Of a DNA stretch of 51,290 bases, positions 12,749 through 23,949 are shown in pieces. This DNA is from Scytalidium lignicola (lineage: Eukaryota; Ascomycota; Leotiomycetes). A program made the position numbers and the translations under genes. The number at the start of each line of letters is the position of its first letter. The first letter of the stretch is position 1. The stretch spans positions 1 to 51,290 of the forward strand of contig NCSJ02000306.1 of the NCBI GenBank assembly GCA_002812745.2, given 5' to 3'. Under the pieces are notes generated by a model. That model was given only the letters and a program-made list of their open reading frames with translations. It ran no database searches and was not told the origin of the DNA.

Positions 12749-13048
12749 TTATACTAAGTATACTTTAAGCTTATTCTTATCTTTATAAAAGAAGTTTAGT
12801 TTAATTACTTTTATCTCTCCTTTTAATAGTCTTCTAGCATTACTTATAATAACTGTTAATAATCTAGGTAATGAAGTTAGTAATCTTGGTAAGAGTCCTC
12901 CTGAAGGTTTTCTAACTATTAATCTTACTAATAATCTAACTTGTACTAAGTTTATAACTTTGTCTTTTAAGTTAACTTCTTTACTTAAGCTTTTATTTAC
13001 TAAACTTTCTTCAGAACTTTCTTTAAAGCTTTTGTCTAAGTTAATCAT
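12749..13048 (-). pseudogene. gag: Gag N-terminal remnant, Gypsy family A copy 2
   Basis: This is an open 99-residue frame at the 5' end of copy 2, 65 bp from the LTR. It is rich in Ser, Lys and Leu with repeated LPRLLT-type segments, and has no recognisable catalytic motif. It matches the frame at 4687 almost codon for codon. It ends at a TAA, after which the gag frame continues with further stops towards the degenerate knuckle near 12050. It is therefore the N-terminal part of Gag rather than a complete small gene. Confidence 0.6.
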
Positions 13049-13112
13049 TGTATCTTTGTCTAATACTTGTTTAAGTTTAACATAACTTACTTTTATATAA
13101 TAATATTCAAAA

Positions 13113-13206
13113 TGTTATAAGACTTCTTATAACATGGTTATGTAAAGTAAGCTTGGTTACTCTTATTAGGTTTATGTAAAAGTAAGCCATTTGTAGTTAT
13201 AGTAAA
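13113..13206 (-). repeat. Gypsy family A LTR, left part, split by the Helitron
   Basis: The first 94 bp match 6785-6878 of the complete LTR. Homology breaks in the sequence GTAAA|TAAG and resumes at 21696. This shows that the Helitron inserted into a pre-existing LTR. Confidence 0.75.
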
Positions 13207-13209
13207 TAA

Positions 13210-13232
13210 GCAAAGCTTATTACTTGCTTTGC
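13210..13232 (-). terminator. Helitron 3' terminal hairpin
   Basis: GCAAAGC (13210-13216) and GCTTTGC (13226-13232) pair perfectly around a 9-base loop. Helitrons carry such a hairpin just inside their 3' end, where it acts in termination of strand transfer. Here it lies 3 bp from the terminus. Confidence 0.75.
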
Positions 13233-13740
13233 TCGTAAGTAAGAGGTACTTCATACCCTTTTAGTGTATATAATATCTTATTACATAATCAGCTTCCCTT
13301 TCTTTTAACTACTTCCTTTGTACAACCTTAAAATAGTAATATAACAATGGATTTGACTATAACAAATTATAAAAGAAGTTATTTTAGTTTAGTATGATAA
13401 AAGGAATAATAACCTTAATTCTCTTTTAATAATATAATCATAACTATTCTTAGTATTACTATAATACAAAGAATCAAATTTGAATAAAACTATAAGTCAT
13501 AACTTTATTAATATGTTAATATATGAATAAAGACAATGAAATCAAATTGTTATTAATTGTAAAGTTATATATTATTACCTTTAAACCATCTCTTAAATCT
13601 TCTTTCTTTAGTACTTATAACTATTACTACTATTATTATTACTACTTTAAACTATTATTACTATCATTATTATGTTTAACTTTGTTATCATTTCAAATGT
13701 TATACTTTATAACATTGTTTCTGTTTAGTAACTAGTTCTA

Positions 13741-14512
13741 ATGTCAACTGTACATGTTCTTGTCTTGTATACTAGTTATGCTTTTAATGAAGGCTATATC
13801 CAAAACAATAAGGCCTTTATAGGCTAGATTTGAGGAGTTGAGAATGTTAAGGCAACTATATGCTGTCATTGTGAATCAGGCTATAGCTTATGAACAACTT
13901 ATGTAGTGGTTTCTAGTTTATTTAGTAGTAATTGTTGTAATTGTTATTATAACTCTTTTAACTCTTAGTACAACATCAAGTATTATAAGTAACATATTCT
14001 ATCTATTTACAAATTGTAAAGGGCTAACCAAATAGTATATAACAATCTCCAAGCTGCTTAAATTATAGTATAAGTCCTGGTTCTTATTATTCTAGGTATA
14101 GCCTTAGTTAATAACTTTGATAATTCTCTTAGTATTCTTGCTCTTACCCTTAGCCTTAGTAGTCCTTGTTATGTTATACTAGCTTTAATTAGTCTGGTTA
14201 ATTCATTCTAACCTGATGGTGATAAGTAATCTCTTCCTTAAATTATACAAACTATAATTAACTGTTTAAAAGCTAGCCTTATTATTCTTGCTCTTGCTCT
14301 TGCTCTTGCTGGCCTCCTCTTAGCTGAAAAGCTGTATAACCTTACAAAGACATTCTAAGATTATGTCTTAAAGGCTGTAAAGATAACTTGTTTTAAGCAG
14401 AAGTACTATTAAGCTTAACTCTAAATAGAACTAATTATACTGGTTATAGCTAATAATGAAGAGAAAGAGTAAAATCTTATAAAAGGTCTTAATTAAAATG
14501 TATTATAAAATT
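13741..14512 (+). pseudogene. Decayed ORF of unknown function inside the Helitron
   Basis: One plus-strand frame starting at ATG 13741 runs about 255 codons. Its interruptions are almost all TAA/TAG, as expected from CAA/CAG decay, with a few TGA. Readable parts include an early C-C-H-C-E-S-G segment, a middle with many Leu/Ile/Val that look like decayed Pro/Thr/Ala codons, a CTTGCT tandem run at about 14290, and a C-terminal stretch AEKLYNLTKTF. The original was probably a Pro/Ala-rich protein ending in a helical region. It is opposite in strand to RepHel and may be cargo or an accessory gene. I do not recognise the family. Confidence 0.45.
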
Positions 14513-14599
14513 GATTTTCTTTTTCCCTTTTTCTTATACTCTTAAAACGTTCTAAATTATAATATATATAAATATTAAATTATAAGATTGTTTAAAACT

Positions 14600-17500
14600 T
14601 TAAGATACATTATATTAGTAGTTATAATAACTTCTTCTAACAAAAGAATAGATAAACCTCTTATAAAAGTAGTTTAAGAGATTATCATATAAAATTGACT
14701 ATATATAAAGATAAGGCTATGTAAATTAAGGTTAACTTTGTTAAATGATTAACCTTAAGCTTTGTTTATAGTCATAGTAAAATATACTTAAAAGGAGAAC
14801 TACTTATAGTCAAGTGTAAATAATAGATTAACCTTATTAGAAGAAAGTTTGATTTGAGGAATTATATGTTTTTAACTGTTAAAATCATCTTTTAACAGTT
14901 AACCCTTGATTATATATACTTGTAAAATAATTATAACCATTTGACTATTATTATATAACCTTTTAACAAGATATAAGTTATATATTAACATTATTAAGAT
15001 GTTAACCTTTAGTATAAGCTTAGAAGAGGGTAAATATAAAAGTTTAATCGATTATAACATTTTTACAAGGTATTAGTATAAACTATCATCTTGTTCGTTT
15101 ACATTAGTTGAATTTATAAATATGTAAGAATGCTTAACTCTTGGAAATTACTTTAAAATCTTTGTATTTAACTCTTTTACTATATGATTTAATGTTATAA
15201 GTAAAGCTTTATTGTGAAAAGTATCAAATTTAGTAGAAGTATATTCAAGCAAAGATGTAAAGTATATACTCTTAAGTAACTTATTCAAGTTAACATGTTT
15301 AAGAACTTTATTTAAAATAGAAATAAGTTTATTCAAGGTTGTATTATAAGGTAATAATCTAATTTATTAAATAAAGTTAACTTCTCTGTCTTCAAGTTGT
15401 ATGTACATATTAATAGTTAATTATAACTTCTTTAAGTAAGGTTATATAAAGAAGTATTATAAACAAGTATAAATGATATTTGCTTAAGTTCCTTTTATTA
15501 TTATTAGTAAAATCTAAGTGAAATTATTACCAAAGATAATAGGAATACCTTTAAACAAAAGGTTTTAGCCTTTTATAAATTATAAATCATACAACAACTA
15601 GTGAATAACCTTAAAGTAATATTTGTATTGTATAAGAACTTTGTCTTATATGATTAGATTTACTTTATGGATTATAATTGTTAACTTATTCTTCTTTGTA
15701 ATTATACTTATAAACAATTCATTTAGTTGAATTAATATTTGAAATTGAGAATGAGCTGTATAGCCTCTTAGAAGCAAAAGTGCAGTAATACTTGTAAAAG
15801 TTATATATAACATATTCTTGTTTAATCTATGAAAGTAATAATATATAATCTTATAAAGAAAGGTCTTGTTAATTCTTTTAAGCCTTTACAGATAAAAATG
15901 AGCAATTTGTAACTTGTTTTTAATTGTTGTAATAATAATATCAAAACATTAATGTTAGTTGTTGTTTAGTTGATCTTGTATATTAATAGCCAAAAACTTT
16001 TCTTGTATAAGATTGTATATAAGTTTAATAAAATTAAGTAAAGACTAATCAAAATAAGGTATAAGTATATGAAAATGTATAAGAGTTCTTTGGAGATTAT
16101 ATAATTTCTTATTAAGCAAATACAGTTTGTAATTATACTTAAGGTTTTATAATATTAATAAGAATCTTATATTATGAAAAGACTTTAAATAATGTTATAA
16201 ATCATTATATATCTAGACCTTTAAACATTTTTATACAATTATAAGCTTGTTAATTAATTATACTTATAAGCTAATTAAGAATATAATTTATAAATTACTT
16301 CTTGAATCAAACTGAATTGCCTCTTTAAAGTAAGAAAACTATTCTTGATTATCATTAGCTAAACCTTTAACAATATACATTGTATAATATGTAAAGTGTT
16401 ATATGTCATTGACTATATACAACTCTTCAAATGATTTTAAGTTATGAACATATATAAGTAAGAGTTGTAAATAATATCTCTCCTTATATGCTAGACTATA
16501 ATAATATATATAACTTATTGTTTAACCTTGTTTATAGTCCTTCTAAACCTTAAGCTTTTTATTCTATATAAAGTAGTTAAAAAACTCTTGATATAAGAAC
16601 TTATGACTGTATATAAAGTTATTATTATAAACATATTTTGCAAGATCTAAGTCAGTATAATTATCCTCTGAATTATATTTGAAAAAGGCTATTAGTTTAG
16701 AGTAAGAGTTTTTAACCATATTCATAATCTAATCTAGTTCTATATTATCCTTGAAAGTAATTGTATATTCTCTTGGAAAGTGTATAAGTAAGTATATTAT
16801 TGATAATTACTCTTGATAAGTTGAATATTCTATTAATCAAGTAATAACTTTTATAAAGTTAATATAATATGTTTAAATATATTACTTAATCTTATCCTGT
16901 TAGTTTTTAATTATAATAATAGAATAATTATAGCCTTTGTAAATGTATTTATAAATATACTTTACAACTTGTATTATGTTATATAACTTAACATTAAGGT
17001 AATAGTTGAACTTTTGAAGTAAGTACAAGTTATAAAGAATAATCCAATAGTTATTACTTGTAATCAACTGGTTAAAAGTGTTTAATTTGTTTATATATAT
17101 TTGATTATTATCCTTATAACAATATAATGGATATTCATCTTTGAAAATAATAATAATGTTTGTAAACTTCTTTAGAAAGTGCTTTAAACAATAAAGTGAT
17201 TTAACAGTTGTTTTATGTTTTATACAAGGATTTTGAAGGTAAACTAGACTATATATATTATATGTTATATATTTGATTATTAAATCTTGTAAAATGTTAT
17301 GAGGATTACAGGATAGCTTTAGTATCTTTGCATAGATAAGTTCATTAATACAATCTAAAATAAGCTTAGCTATATAATATTTAGTAAATAAAATGAAGTG
17401 TATATAAGGTAAACTACATTTTTGATATTCAATTGTAAAACAGTAACCTTCTTAAGGGTTAAGAGCTTTTGCCTTGAGTTCCTTATATAACTTGATCTTT

Positions 17501-18735
17501 TTAGCCTTAAAAACACAAATAACTAAATCAAAGCAATCTATAATTAACTAACCAAGGAGAAGATTATCTTGAATCTCTTGTTAATTGAGATTTATAATCA
17601 TAATGATGAAGTATATAGATTTCTTAAAATAATATATTAAGGTTATTAAATCTTGAAATAACTGTTGTATATAATGATTACTCTTTATAAATATAAAAGG
17701 AAGTATAATGTAATAACTTAGCTTAGTTATATCTGTATTCCTTAACTGTAAAGCATTGTGTACAAACTAATACAAATCAGTTATAAACTGATTTTGATGA
17801 TTATAAAGTTAATTAAGCTTATAAGTTTTGTAACATATATAAGAATTAACAACATACTATTAAAAGAGCTAGTAATTGTAAAAGATAAAAGAGAATTGAT
17901 TTTTTTGAAGATGTAAATGATAATAAAACTATATCTGTTGTATTAACTGTTTGTTTTTGTCATTATCCTGATATTTTAAGTTATAATGTTAATTGTAATT
18001 ACTATAAAGGAATAATAATATATAATGTGATAGTATATAAAGAGTATGACTTGTTAGAATTCAAGTTAATCAAGATATCTTATCACTTTCACTTTAGTTA
18101 ATTAATATAATATCTTTAAATTTAAATTCATTAGATTCTTCAAGAATAATTCTAACAATCTTATTATATATAAAGAGATTAATATACTTTGAATAGTAAA
18201 TACCTTCTTTAATTAACTTTATTCAAGGGTTTAAACTTAGTCAAAANGTGCTTTAGTTGTATAATTATACATTCAAAGGTTGTTTTGTATAAGTGAATAA
18301 GAGGGTTATAACTTATAAGCATAATATAAAGCTTATATAATAACATTTGATTTAACTTAAGATTTTGATCAAACTGAACATTTGTAATATAATCTGAATT
18401 ATAAAAGAATAATTAAGCAAATTTAAGTGTTTTTGAAGAATAAGCTAGATCTAAAAGTCCTTGTAAATGATATAATATACTATGAATTAAGAAACAAGTT
18501 ATATTGTCTCCTTAGTTATTAGTATACTTGTTGTTAGTATAATTTACAAATATAAAAGCAAAAGTAAAGTTATATCTTCTTATTTAAGACTAAAATGCTT
18601 TTACTTATAGATTGTCTTTTGTAAATAAGTTTTTCAATAGTTGAGATAGCTTACAAAACAACTCTAAATCCAATTTCCTATTCTTGTAATAACTTATAAA
18701 CATCTTCTTTAATTAGAGTAATACTTTATAATATG
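14600..18735 (-). pseudogene. Helitron RepHel (HUH nuclease-helicase), decayed
   Basis: Reverse-strand translation right to left gives the Helitron order. Near 18550 there is an N-terminal segment resembling the fungal form with YHLQGPL and KFAQLFFYN. Near 18300 NPLIHLYKT is followed by NLPIYNEI-type text (helitron-like N domain). Around 17385-17450 TIEYQK-x-x-LPYIHF matches the Rep box usually read EYQKRGLPHxH, with the first His now Tyr. Near 17250 lies a Cys/His-rich CNPHN...KHFLKKF segment. At 15336-15148 KALLITLNHIVKELN matches the end of the SF1B helicase. A functional protein would nick and unwind DNA for rolling-circle transposition. This copy has many stops and the His loss. Confidence 0.7.
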
Positions 18736-18739
18736 TATA

Positions 18740-18792
18740 ACGTAATTCCCTGTTAGCCGGACCACCCCCATAGCCGGACCACTTCCCCACCA
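18740..18792 (+). repeat. Pogo element left TIR
   Basis: 53 bp identical to the reverse complement of 20572-20624. It contains two copies of AGCCGGACCAC, likely transposase-binding subrepeats, spaced about 17 bp apart. Confidence 0.92.
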
Positions 18793-18855
18793 AATCATCA
18801 ATTTCATCAACACCATCAATTTCAATTAATTATTTTTCAACCAAAACATGCTCTA

Positions 18856-20517
18856 ATGACTAAAATGCCACCTGCAGAACAAGAAGGAAGGATCCTTCTT
18901 GCTATAAACGCGATTAAAACAAAGCAAATTACGTCTGTTCGAAAAGCAGCACACGTTTTTGATGTTCCTCGTGGAACATTAAATGCACGACTCCATGGAA
19001 GGGTTCAAATGGGGATTATATACACCAAACGCTTTAGAATGACAAAGCTTGAGGAGGAATCGTTAGTACAATGGGTCCTTTCTATGAGGAAACGAGGAAT
19101 GCCTCCCAGACCTTCAGGAGTACAAGTAATGGCCAATACCTTGGTTTCTGAACATAGTAAAGTTACTCCTCCTCCACTTGTAGGCAAAAATTGGCTTACA
19201 GCCTTTTTACACTATTATCCTGAGCTCAAAACGAAATATATTCACAAATACAATTATAAACAAGTTAAATGCGAAGATCTAAAGGTTATTTGTGAATGGT
19301 TCAATAGATTCTTAGAGGTCAAAGAATAATATAATATCCTAGATGAAGATATCTACAATTTTAATGAAACAAGCTTTATAATAAGTATTATTACTACTAC
19401 TAAAGTTGTTACATCTTCTAATACCTTTAGTAAACCTCTATTAATACAACCAAGAAATCATGAATAAGTTATTGTAGTTAAATCAGTCAATACTTCTAGA
19501 TGGATTTTACTACCCTTGATCATATTCAAAAGCAAACACTATCAACTAAGATTATATGACCAATCTCTAAATTGAAGATATAAATGAAGTCCAAATGAAT
19601 GGACTAATGACTGAATTAGACTTAAATAGCTTCAGAACACCTTTAATCTATTCACAAAAGATAAAACCAAAGGCTAATATCACATGCTTATCCTTAACAG
19701 TCATAGTAGTCATGTAACTCTTGAATTTAATCAATATTGTACTTAAAACAATATTATTCCACTATGCATACCTTCTTATTCATCTTATATCCTTCAACTA
19801 CTTGATGTTACTTATTTTGCAGTGTTAAAACGCAATTATGATGTTACAATTAAAGCCAAAGTACAAGGTAAAATTCAACACATTGATAAAGGAGATTTTC
19901 TGAATGCCTACCAAAGTATACATTAGCAAACCTTTAAATCAAAGACTATTTACAATGGATTTATAGCTACTGGATTAATTCCTTATAATCCAGGACATGT
20001 TATAGCCAAATTGACCCTTCAGATTGAAGATAAAACTCCTACACCTCCGGGAAGTGCTCACAATAACCATACAACTCAATAGGTTCCAGAAACCCCTTAT
20101 AACTCTATTCAATTACAATTGCAATCTCAGACCATTCAATGATTAGTCAAGGAGCAATATAGCCCTACAACTCCTACTAAAACAGCATTTAATCAATTGG
20201 TCAAAGGATGTGAATTGGCTATGCATCATGCTGTATTTTTAGCAAAAGAAGTAGAGGAATTAAGAGTTGCAAATGCTTTAATTCAACAAAAATTGGGTAG
20301 ATCTAGGAAGCTATTAGTTCATACTGGCTCCTTAACAGCACAGGAAGCTTAAAAGATTGTTGAATCAAGAGCAATTGCTCAGGAAGTGGTGGAGGTGGCA
20401 AATCCAGAGGTTATGACACAAACCTTGCCAACACCACAGCGACGGCCACCCAAGTGCTCAGGATGTGGAAGTACAGAGCATAAGATAAACAAATGCCCTG
20501 ATTTAGCTAGCAATTAG
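18856..20517 (+). pseudogene. Pogo/Fot transposase with CENP-B-type DNA-binding domain
   Basis: A single frame of 553 codons with no frameshift, broken only by stops such as the TAA at 19327. Residues 1-55 form a psq-type helix-turn-helix (VRKAAHVFDVPRGTL). Residues 60-130 form the CENP-B/Tc5 HTH (WVLSMRKRGMPP, NWLTAFLHYYPEL). The catalytic core reads NFNETSF, NSHSSH and LLDVTYFAVLKR, where the family has NFDETGF, DGHxSH and LxPLDVxxF. The first two catalytic Asp are therefore Asn. A C-terminal CX2CX4HX4C knuckle (CSGCGSTEHKINKC, from 20454) is intact. An active enzyme would cut at the TIRs and insert at TA; this one is dead. Confidence 0.9.
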
Positions 20518-20571
20518 ATATATCGCAATATAATTGTTTTGTAGTTGAATATTTGGTGTTGAATGCTCAAG

Positions 20572-20624
20572 TGGTGGGGAAGTGGTCCGGCTATGGGGGT
20601 GGTCCGGCTAACAGGGAATTACGT
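20572..20624 (-). repeat. Pogo element right TIR
   Basis: Perfect inverted copy of the left TIR, ending AATTACGT followed by the TA target duplication. Confidence 0.92.
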
Positions 20625-20626
20625 TA

Positions 20627-21695
20627 CTCATCACTTATTCATCTTATGTAATAAGGCTTAATAAGCTGAAATACAAATATAAAGCCTTTTAGTATATTTC
20701 ATAATTGTACTACCCTTTAAGGAGGTTCTTGTGGACTTGTAAAAGTTGTACTTAAAGTTATACTAGAAAGTAAAGAAAGTGGAAAAGATAAAGAAGATAA
20801 AGGAAGTTTGATAATAAAGGGGGTAATTAAAAGGGTTTTATAATTCTGGATTAACTCTAAAGTATACAATTATACTGGTTAGACAAGAATTACAAATTGA
20901 TTTAATTATCTTCTTTTATTTAAAGGTAGTAAAGTATTATAAGCTTGTTAAGTTTATTATAAAGTATTTACATTAAACTCTCTTAGCATAACTTAATCTT
21001 GATTTTGACGATGATATTCTTATAATTCATTAGTATTTAAGTATACAAAGTATAAAAANGAAATAGTAATATACTTTATAGTCTGAGTAAATATTGTACA
21101 AACTACCTTGAGGTCAGTGAAAGAAGTATTCAGCAGGATAATCTCTCTTACAGACTATATAATAATCAGTAAGTAAAGAAGAAGGAATATAATATTAAGC
21201 TTTTTTACTCATTATTTTATTAACAATTAAGATATTACAATTAAAAGGTATACTACTTTAAGTTATATGATTTCAAAGGTATTAAGAAGTGTAAAAGAAA
21301 ACTTACAATTAAAGACAAGTTTATGGACTATAACAGAAAGAACATGTAAAAGCATGTTAAAAGGGACATGTAAAAGGGGAATTAATATTATATTATAATT
21401 CCTGAAGAGTATAACATTTCCGAGTAGCTAAACATGTAATAACTGATATACTGAAGAAAGGGGAGAGTAAGTAATTGTATGATATTTTACATATACTATG
21501 TTATTGATAACCCTTGAGAATACTAAGGTTATAAGCTAAAAGATTGATTGGATAGCTATATTATAAAAATAATATAGCTTATAATTGTGAATAACCAATA
21601 ATATCAGTGAAAACAGCTTTTACAGACCAATCAGAGGAAGAATAAAGGTGACGACTTACGTAAGGAGGTCCACAATGTTTTCGATATTATATAGA
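20627..21695 (-). other. Helitron 5' region, no recognisable gene
   Basis: This is the sequence between the pogo element and the Helitron 5' terminus. It is AT-rich with no convincing protein match. It probably holds the RepHel N-terminal end and 5' non-coding sequence. The last 60 bp, including GACGACTTACGTAAGGAGG, are less decayed. Confidence 0.5.
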
Positions 21696-21950
21696 TAAGT
21701 ATATATAGTAAAGTTGTAACTTAAGTTAAACACAAGGTTCTTAATTAAAACTTAAAGAACATATTCTTATATAAACAAATAAGTATAATCTTGTATAGTT
21801 AGTATAGATCTAATACTTTCTTATACACCTTATACTACTTGCATAAGTCATGTGACTCAACATTCTGTTGACTATAAACATTCTATAAACTACTACTTAG
21901 TACTTATCAGGTTATGACGGTAAGAATTGTAATACTCTTACTACATTAAG
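21696..21950 (-). repeat. Gypsy family A LTR, right part, plus adjoining internal end
   Basis: TAAGTATATATAGTAAAG resumes LTR homology exactly where 13206 stopped. The LTR ends at 21902 (TTAGTA for TTAGCA). About 45 more bases match the internal 3' sequence found right of the LTRs at 416 and 7101. This LTR therefore adjoins internal sequence on both sides and was probably shared by two tandem Gypsy copies. The second copy is cut off at about 21950 by Copia sequence. Confidence 0.65.
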
Positions 21951-21959
21951 GTACTTGTT

Positions 21960-22420
21960 ATAAAATTATTAATATACAATATTAAACCTTTTAGTATTAT
22001 AAGCTTTTAAACCAATAATACCTTGTTCATTAAAAACACTTAATTTGTTGAACTTAAGTAAGAACAACTGAAAAAAAGCTAATTTTCTGGTAAAAGAACA
22101 TAAAATATTAATTATTAACAAAAGAATCAAATTTAATAAGAGTATTATACAATTAAAAGATATAAGGATTTCACTTATCCAAGAGTATTAATATATTAAC
22201 TTATAACTTGTAATAAGAAAAGTAACTATTATAATAAGCTTATAAGGAATTGTACATTAAAACCTTATTATTAAAGAATAATATATTATATAATATATTT
22301 AAGAAGTATATACTTACTTATACAACTTTTACAAAGGACTTATATATTATCATTAAATTCATACTAAATAAGAAGGCATAACATTAACCTTGATCATAAT
22401 TATAAACCTTAGGAAAACAA
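21960..22420 (+). pseudogene. Copia pol 3' fragment, heavily decayed duplicate
   Basis: From 21985 the sequence follows 25402-25800 base by base apart from transitions. Examples are AAACCAATAATACCTTGTTC at both places, then the segment encoding the reverse transcriptase tail and the start of the linker to RNase H. Almost all differences are C-to-T or G-to-A in this copy. It is a second, older or harder-hit copy of the Copia element that follows. Confidence 0.7.
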
Positions 22421-23949
22421 CACTTAAAAACATATAATTACTTATCAACAAGCTTTAAAAGCTTTAATACAACCTTTAATTAGCTTATAAGACAATTAAT
22501 ATTCTTTATAAAAAGTTGATTACTATTTGCTAAGGATCTCTAGTATGTAAATATACTATTTCAAACTTATTAAGAAACTTAAAGTAACTTATCAATAAAC
22601 TTTACTTGTTTATCATGTTATACAAAAAGGAAAAAGAACAAGAACATTATAATAAAACTTACTTTACAAACTATCATTATTATACTAATCACAGAGTAAA
22701 CTAACAATTTAATTCATAAAGCTTTAAGTATACTACTTTATACTCTTAAACATAAGGAAGATGNTTTTATATATAAAAGGAAAGAATACTAATCATAAAA
22801 ACAATTACAAAAAGAGTAAGATACAAAGAAAGTATATTTCAAAGCTAAAAATATAAGTAAATTTAACTTTAACATTTATAACTCTAAATAACATTTCAAT
22901 GAATAGTTTAAATAATACATTACTAATTACAAAGGAAATAACTCTAAAGAAGAATTAAACCTTACTTTTAAAACCTTATTTGTTAATAATAACCTAGAAA
23001 CAAACCTTGAAGAACCTAATTAACTTAAAATTACATTCTTTATTATAATTACATTCTTTACTTTATATAAAAGTTTCTTAGTAGAATTAACTATACTAAT
23101 TACTATAGAATTAGCTAATAACACTTTCTTATACTAATTAATTATCAAGTTACTAATAACCAAGAATTACCTTTAAGAACTTAACCTAAAAACCTTTATA
23201 ATAATTATAACAGAAGTATATAATATAAAAAGCTTAATAAGGTATAATTCAAAATAATTTCATAAAATCTTAATTAATACAAAAGCTACAAAGTACTCTA
23301 TAACCAGTTATAGTTAATTCAAAGCTTTATAACAAGTAGACTAAACCATAACACTAAATACTATAACTAAAAGCATAATGACAGTATAATTTAAAATTAA
23401 AAGCACAACTTCAATAAGTTTTATACTAATAAATACATTAATTAAACAAATGAATTTTATATAATTAAATAAACTACTCCCTTTTTGTTATACTTAACAG
23501 ATATAGACTAATTAAATGTATATTTTAACAACCTTACAAACTTACTTATTACCTTATAAGGAAGCATTCTGGTTATATAATGATTTAGTTATAACTTTTT
23601 TACTTTAAGACATATCTTTACATATCCTTGTTTTTGATTCATTAAAGAAAACCTTTATTTCTTGACTAATATAAAACTATAACACTTATACTAACATTTC
23701 AATTACTTGTTAATAACCAGATTACAATATATATTAAACTATGTAAGTTATAATATCAACAAGGATATATTAAAATACTTTATCAAGTTTTATACTCATT
23801 GTTAACACTATAAGAAATTGTTAAGAAGATTTAGATTTAACTTATAAGATAATGTCAACTTTAACTACTTTATTATTATCAACGTTTTCTACATCAACAG
23901 TAAACTTATACTTTATATTATCAACAAAGGAATATGTTACTAAGCTAGT

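Larger units (their letters stand above)
6785..13206 (-). mobile_element. Ty3/Gypsy family A, copy 2, nearly complete
   Basis: Order on the minus strand is the 5' LTR part (13113-13206, cut by the Helitron), gag (13048 leftwards), pol, and 3' LTR (6785-7101). The internal region is about 6.0 kb, normal for Gypsy. The gag zinc knuckle near 12050 has both end Cys changed to Tyr, and pol is saturated with stops. N bases are very dense from 8980 to 10990, probably a consensus of several copies. The rest of the split LTR lies beyond the Helitron at 21696-21902. Confidence 0.75.
18740..20624 (+). mobile_element. Fot/pogo-type (Tc1/mariner) DNA transposon
   Basis: This is a 1,885-bp element bounded by perfect 53-bp terminal inverted repeats (18740-18792 and 20572-20624) that start ACGTAATTCCCTG. 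It is flanked by TA on both sides (18738-18739 and 20625-20626), the usual target duplication. Each TIR contains the motif AGCCGGACCAC twice. It lies in the 5' part of the Helitron RepHel region and so inserted after the Helitron. Confidence 0.92.
13207..21695 (-). mobile_element. Helitron with both termini, interrupted by a pogo element
   Basis: This is an 8,489-bp insertion (about 6.6 kb without the nested pogo) in a Gypsy LTR. On the minus strand the 5' end starts TCTATATAA at 21695. The 3' end is a perfect 7-bp-stem hairpin directly followed by CTTA at 13207. Insertion is between A and T of the LTR without a classic duplication, as expected for Helitrons. The terminal tetranucleotide is CTTA rather than the usual CTRR. 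The inside carries a decayed RepHel gene on the same strand and a second decayed frame on the opposite strand. Confidence 0.8.

Noticed and set aside
19005..19187. Minus-strand frame of 60 residues
   Set aside because: Antisense to the pogo transposase DNA-binding domain.
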